DNA of 64,000 nucleotides from Streptomyces parvus. GTDB lineage: Bacteria > Actinomycetota > Actinomycetes > Streptomycetales > Streptomycetaceae. Shown here piece after piece: positions 61,377-64,000 of this stretch. The number at the start of each line of letters is the position of its first letter. Within the stretch, counting starts at the first letter, position 1. The notes beneath the pieces are model-generated. The model was not told where the DNA came from. It did not search any database and saw only the letters and a list, made by a program, of their open reading frames with translations. The translations under genes and the position numbers were made by a program. The DNA lies in NCBI RefSeq assembly GCF_032121415.1, contig NZ_CP135079.1:3844001-3908000 (forward strand). Reading direction: 5' to 3'.

Positions 61377-62237
61377 ATGCGTATTCGTGCCACCGTGGCC
61401 GCCGTTTCCGGCGCCCTGGCCCTTTCCGCTTTCGCAGTACCGGCCGCGCAGGCCGATGACGGTCGGTCCTGGAACCCGGACAGCGGCTTCACCGCCGCCC
61501 AGCCCTCGGCCGGTGAGAAGTCGAAGCGCGGGTTCGCCGCCGCGAAGGCCGCAGCAGCACCGAAGATCACCTCGGCGGTCGTCAACGGCGGCAAGCCGAT
61601 TCCGGTCGGGACCAAGTCGAAGCAGACGGTGCCCTTCACCGCCACGGCCACCGCCGAGGCCGGTGTCGGCGGCGTCGCCGCGTTCATCTGGATCGGCTCG
61701 TCCGTCGAGGACGAGGACAGCTTCGGCTTCGGCCCGAACGGGAAGTCGATCTCCTGCAAGGTGGTCAGCGCGACCACCTCGACCTGCAAGGGCACCATCA
61801 CCCTCGACCCGGGCCTGATGATCAACTCCGATGCGACCTGGTGGCGCGTCGGAGCGTCGGCCGTCACCGAGGAGGGGGAGGAGTTCCAGCATGACGCTCT
61901 CTCCAAGGTCCGCGTCCAGCGCTTCTCCAAGCTGACCGTGAACGCCTCCCCGGAGCCCGTGAAGAAGGGCAAGACCATCACGGTCACCGGCAAGCTGACC
62001 CGTGCCAACTGGGACACCGGCACGTACAAGGGCTACAGCAAGCAGGCCGTGAAGCTCCAGTTCAAGAAGAAGGGCGCCACGAGCTACACGACCGTCAAGA
62101 CGGTCACGACCAGCTCGACCGGCACTCTGAAGACCACCGTCAAGGCCTCGGCCGACGGCACGTGGCGCTACAGCTTCGCCGGCACGCCGAGCACCCCGGC
62201 GGTCTCGGCCAAGGGCGACTACCTCGACGTGAAGTAG
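61377..62237 (+). CDS. Secreted protein with Ig-like beta domains
   Basis: 286 residues. Signal peptide with AQA cleavage near residue 25. Beta-strand-rich: KITSAVVNGGKPIPVG, VPFTATATAEAGVGGVAAFI, then SKLTVNASPEPVKKGKTITV and a final KLQFKKKGATSYTTVKTV with a Lys/Thr-rich repeat-like tail, as in bacterial Ig-like or calcium-binding surface proteins. One Cys pair (SCKVVSATTSTCKG). Followed directly by a strong terminator. Ligand unknown. Confidence 0.75.
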   Translation: MRIRATVAAVSGALALSAFAVPAAQADDGRSWNPDSGFTAAQPSAGEKSKRGFAAAKAAAAPKITSAVVNGGKPIPVGTKSKQTVPFTATATAEAGVGGVAAFIWIGSSVEDEDSFGFGPNGKSISCKVVSATTSTCKGTITLDPGLMINSDATWWRVGASAVTEEGEEFQHDALSKVRVQRFSKLTVNASPEPVKKGKTITVTGKLTRANWDTGTYKGYSKQAVKLQFKKKGATSYTTVKTVTTSSTGTLKTTVKASADGTWRYSFAGTPSTPAVSAKGDYLDVK

Positions 62238-62249
62238 TAATCGCCTACC

Positions 62250-62287
62250 GAAGCCCCCGGGAGGATCACCGTCCTCCCGGGGGCTTC
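62250..62287. terminator. Strong bidirectional terminator
   Basis: GAAGCCCCCGGGAGGA (62250-62265) pairs perfectly with 62272-62287, a 16-bp stem with a 6-nt loop, between the convergent secreted-protein and P-type ATPase genes. Confidence 0.85.
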
Positions 62288-62301
62288 CCGCTGTCCGCGG
62301 C

Positions 62302-64000
62302 CTACGCCCCGAAGCGCCGCCCCACCCCTCGCCAGACGAACTCCAGCAGCGCGGCCGCCGCCACCGCGATGGCGACCGCCGTCCACGGCATCGTCGTGCC
62401 GACCAGCTTCAGCGCGAAGAAGTCCTGGAGCCACGGCACCACGAGCACGATCAGGAAGCCGAGCCCCATCGCCGCCACCAGGCCGATCCGCCACCAGGTG
62501 TACGGGCGGGCGATGATCGCCAGGACCCACATCGCGACCAGGAACAGCGTCAGCGTCGCCGCGCTCGTCTCGGCGTCCAGTGCGCCCTCGCCGCTGTAGT
62601 GGTGCCGTGCCACCAGGTACGTGGTGAAGGTGGCCGCCGCCGCGATGACGCCCGAGGGGATCGCGTACCGCATGACCCGGCGTACGAAGTGGGGCTGGGC
62701 CCGTTCCTTGTTGGGCGCGAGCGCCAGGAAGAACGCGGGGACGCCGATGGTCAGCGTGGCCAGGAGGGTCAGGTGCCGCGGCAGGAACGGGTACTCCACC
62801 TGGGTGCAGACCACCAGGATCGCCAGCAGCACCGAGTAGACCGTCTTGGTCAGGAAGAGCGTCGCGACCCGGGTGATGTTGCCGATCACCCGGCGGCCCT
62901 CGGCCACCACCGACGGCAGCGTCGCGAAGCTGTTGTTCAGCAGCACGATCTGCGCCACCGCCCGCGTCGCCTCCGAGCCCGAGCCCATCGAGACCCCGAT
63001 GTCCGCGTCCTTGAGCGCGAGGACGTCGTTGACGCCGTCACCGGTCATCGCGACCGTGTGGCCGCGCGACTGGAGGGCGGCCACCATGTCCCGCTTCTGC
63101 TGCGGGGTGACCCGGCCGAAGACCGCGTTCTGTTCCATGGCCGTGGCCATCTCGTCCGGGTCGGTGGGCAGCCGGCGGGCGTCCAGCGTGTTCTCCGCGC
63201 CCGCGAGGCCCAGCTTCCCGGCGACCGCGCCGACCGAGACCGCGTTGTCGCCGGAGATGACCTTGGCGGCCACGTTCTGGTCGGCGAAGTAGGCGAGCGT
63301 GGCGCCCGCGTCGGGCCGCAGCCGCTGCTCCAGCACGACCAGGGCGGTGGGGGCGGCCCCGGAGGCCGCGCCGGGCGCGTCCAGCTCCTCGCCCTGCGCA
63401 CGGGCCAGCAGCAGCACCCGCAGCCCCTGCTCGTTGAGCTGCTCGATTTCGGCGAGGGCCGCGTCGCCCTCGGACAGCAGGACGTCGGGCGCGCCGAGCA
63501 GCCAGGCCGAGGCCGTCCCGTCGGCCTCGGCGAACGCCGCGCCGCTGTACTTGCGCGCCGAGGAGAACGGCATCGCGTCGGTGACCGTCCAGCTCTCCGC
63601 GCCCTCGGCGTCCGCCGGGTAGGCGTCGATGATGGCCTGGAGACTGGCGTTGGGCCGGGGGTCGGAGGACCCCAGCGTCCGCAGCACCTGCCGTACGTAT
63701 GCCTCGTCACTCCCGTGGAGCGGCCGGACCTCCGTGACGTCCATGCCGCCCTCGGTCAGCGTGCCCGTCTTGTCCAGGCAGACCACGTCGACCCGGGCCA
63801 GGCCCTCGATGGCCGGCAGCTCCTGCACCAGGCACTGCTTGCGGCCCAGGCGGACGACACCGATGGCGAAGGCGACGGAGGTGAGGAGGACCAGGCCCTC
63901 GGGGATCATCGGGACGATGCCGCCGACGGTCCGGGCGACGGAGTCCTTGAAGTTGTTGTCCTTCACGACCAGCTGGCTGATGATCAGCCCGATCGCGGTC
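62302..64000 (-). CDS. CtpE-like P-type ATPase, 5' partial
   Basis: The frame is open to the window edge; about 566 residues are visible. Membrane motif IPEGLVLLTS (in place of CPC, so not heavy-metal type), phosphorylation site CLDKTGTLTEGG, TGDGVNDVLALKDADIGVSM in the hinge, and C-terminal spans. Mycobacterial CtpE is a calcium importer, which this resembles; Mg2+ or another cation is possible. An internal GTG at 63966 is not the real start. Confidence 0.82.
   Translation of the reverse strand, partial: TAIGLIISQLVVKDNNFKDSVARTVGGIVPMIPEGLVLLTSVAFAIGVVRLGRKQCLVQELPAIEGLARVDVVCLDKTGTLTEGGMDVTEVRPLHGSDEAYVRQVLRTLGSSDPRPNASLQAIIDAYPADAEGAESWTVTDAMPFSSARKYSGAAFAEADGTASAWLLGAPDVLLSEGDAALAEIEQLNEQGLRVLLLARAQGEELDAPGAASGAAPTALVVLEQRLRPDAGATLAYFADQNVAAKVISGDNAVSVGAVAGKLGLAGAENTLDARRLPTDPDEMATAMEQNAVFGRVTPQQKRDMVAALQSRGHTVAMTGDGVNDVLALKDADIGVSMGSGSEATRAVAQIVLLNNSFATLPSVVAEGRRVIGNITRVATLFLTKTVYSVLLAILVVCTQVEYPFLPRHLTLLATLTIGVPAFFLALAPNKERAQPHFVRRVMRYAIPSGVIAAAATFTTYLVARHHYSGEGALDAETSAATLTLFLVAMWVLAIIARPYTWWRIGLVAAMGLGFLIVLVVPWLQDFFALKLVGTTMPWTAVAIAVAAAALLEFVWRGVGRRFGA

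Noticed and set aside
1..64000. tRNA, rRNA, CRISPR or insertion sequence
   Set aside because: No cloverleaf-like GTTCRANTC arm, array of spaced repeats or transposase-like frame was seen by eye; a dedicated scan would be needed to exclude small RNAs.

Overview
This is a 64 kb piece of a high-GC actinomycete chromosome. Gene content and style point to Streptomyces: GTG starts and 4-nt overlaps are common, futalosine menaquinone genes are present, CebR- and DasR-like operators occur, DUF3027 and CutC are found, and there is a dispersed GTCCGGCGTTTGAGGAC repeat. No rRNA, tRNA, CRISPR array, transposase or phage gene was recognised.

Layout. 1-3.8 kb: the downstream part of a lasso-peptide cluster (cyclase C cut by the window edge, RRE protein B1, protease B2, ABC exporter D); the precursor gene should lie just outside the window. 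4-6.8 kb: an ECF sigma factor with an overlapping membrane protein, a PIG-V-like mannosyltransferase and a DUF1772 gene broken by a frameshift. 6.9-10 kb: a TetR/oxidoreductase divergent pair, then an eroded stretch with remnants of a MarR gene, a lipoprotein gene and an ESX-type substrate gene. 10-12.5 kb: DoxX, a gene-poor stretch with a perfect dre-like palindrome, and two tandem four-cysteine secreted proteins of unknown function. 12.6-21.9 kb: a beta-glucan utilisation locus (GH1, two permeases, binding protein, secreted GH81, LacI/CebR-type regulator) tied together by three GAGAGCGCTC operators. 22-23.8 kb: SMI1/KNR4-like, PRC-barrel and F420-reductase-like genes.

24-27.6 kb: MurNAc recycling (murP, murQ, RpiR regulator) with two 15-bp palindromes at the regulator start. 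27.7-34.4 kb: two small overlapping genes, an MFS pump, a PQQ-propeller lipoprotein, an HD protein with a microsatellite-encoded tail and 5-oxoprolinase pxpABC. 34.4-37.7 kb: copper ATPase with a CsoR-type operator, divergent from cutC. 37.8-46.9 kb: HelD-like ATPase, XPB helicase, DUF2071, an XPB-partner-like protein ending in a WYL-like segment, and a membrane protein. 46.9-50.9 kb: iron-siderophore ABC operon with an IdeR/DmdR-like box. 51-56.3 kb: HAD phosphatase, cold-shock-domain protein, mqnD and mqnB, DUF2771 lipoprotein and an MFS protein. 56.7-64 kb: DUF3027, a 1071-residue sacsin-like GHKL ATPase, a secreted protein with a strong terminator, and the start-less part of a CtpE-like P-type ATPase.

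The window is mostly chromosomal core. The lasso cluster, the 8.6-12.5 kb stretch and the GH81 locus look accessory. The strongest leads are the lasso cluster whose precursor is off-window, the paralogous four-cysteine secreted pair, the gene-decay patch at 8.6-9.5 kb and several operator palindromes not normally annotated.
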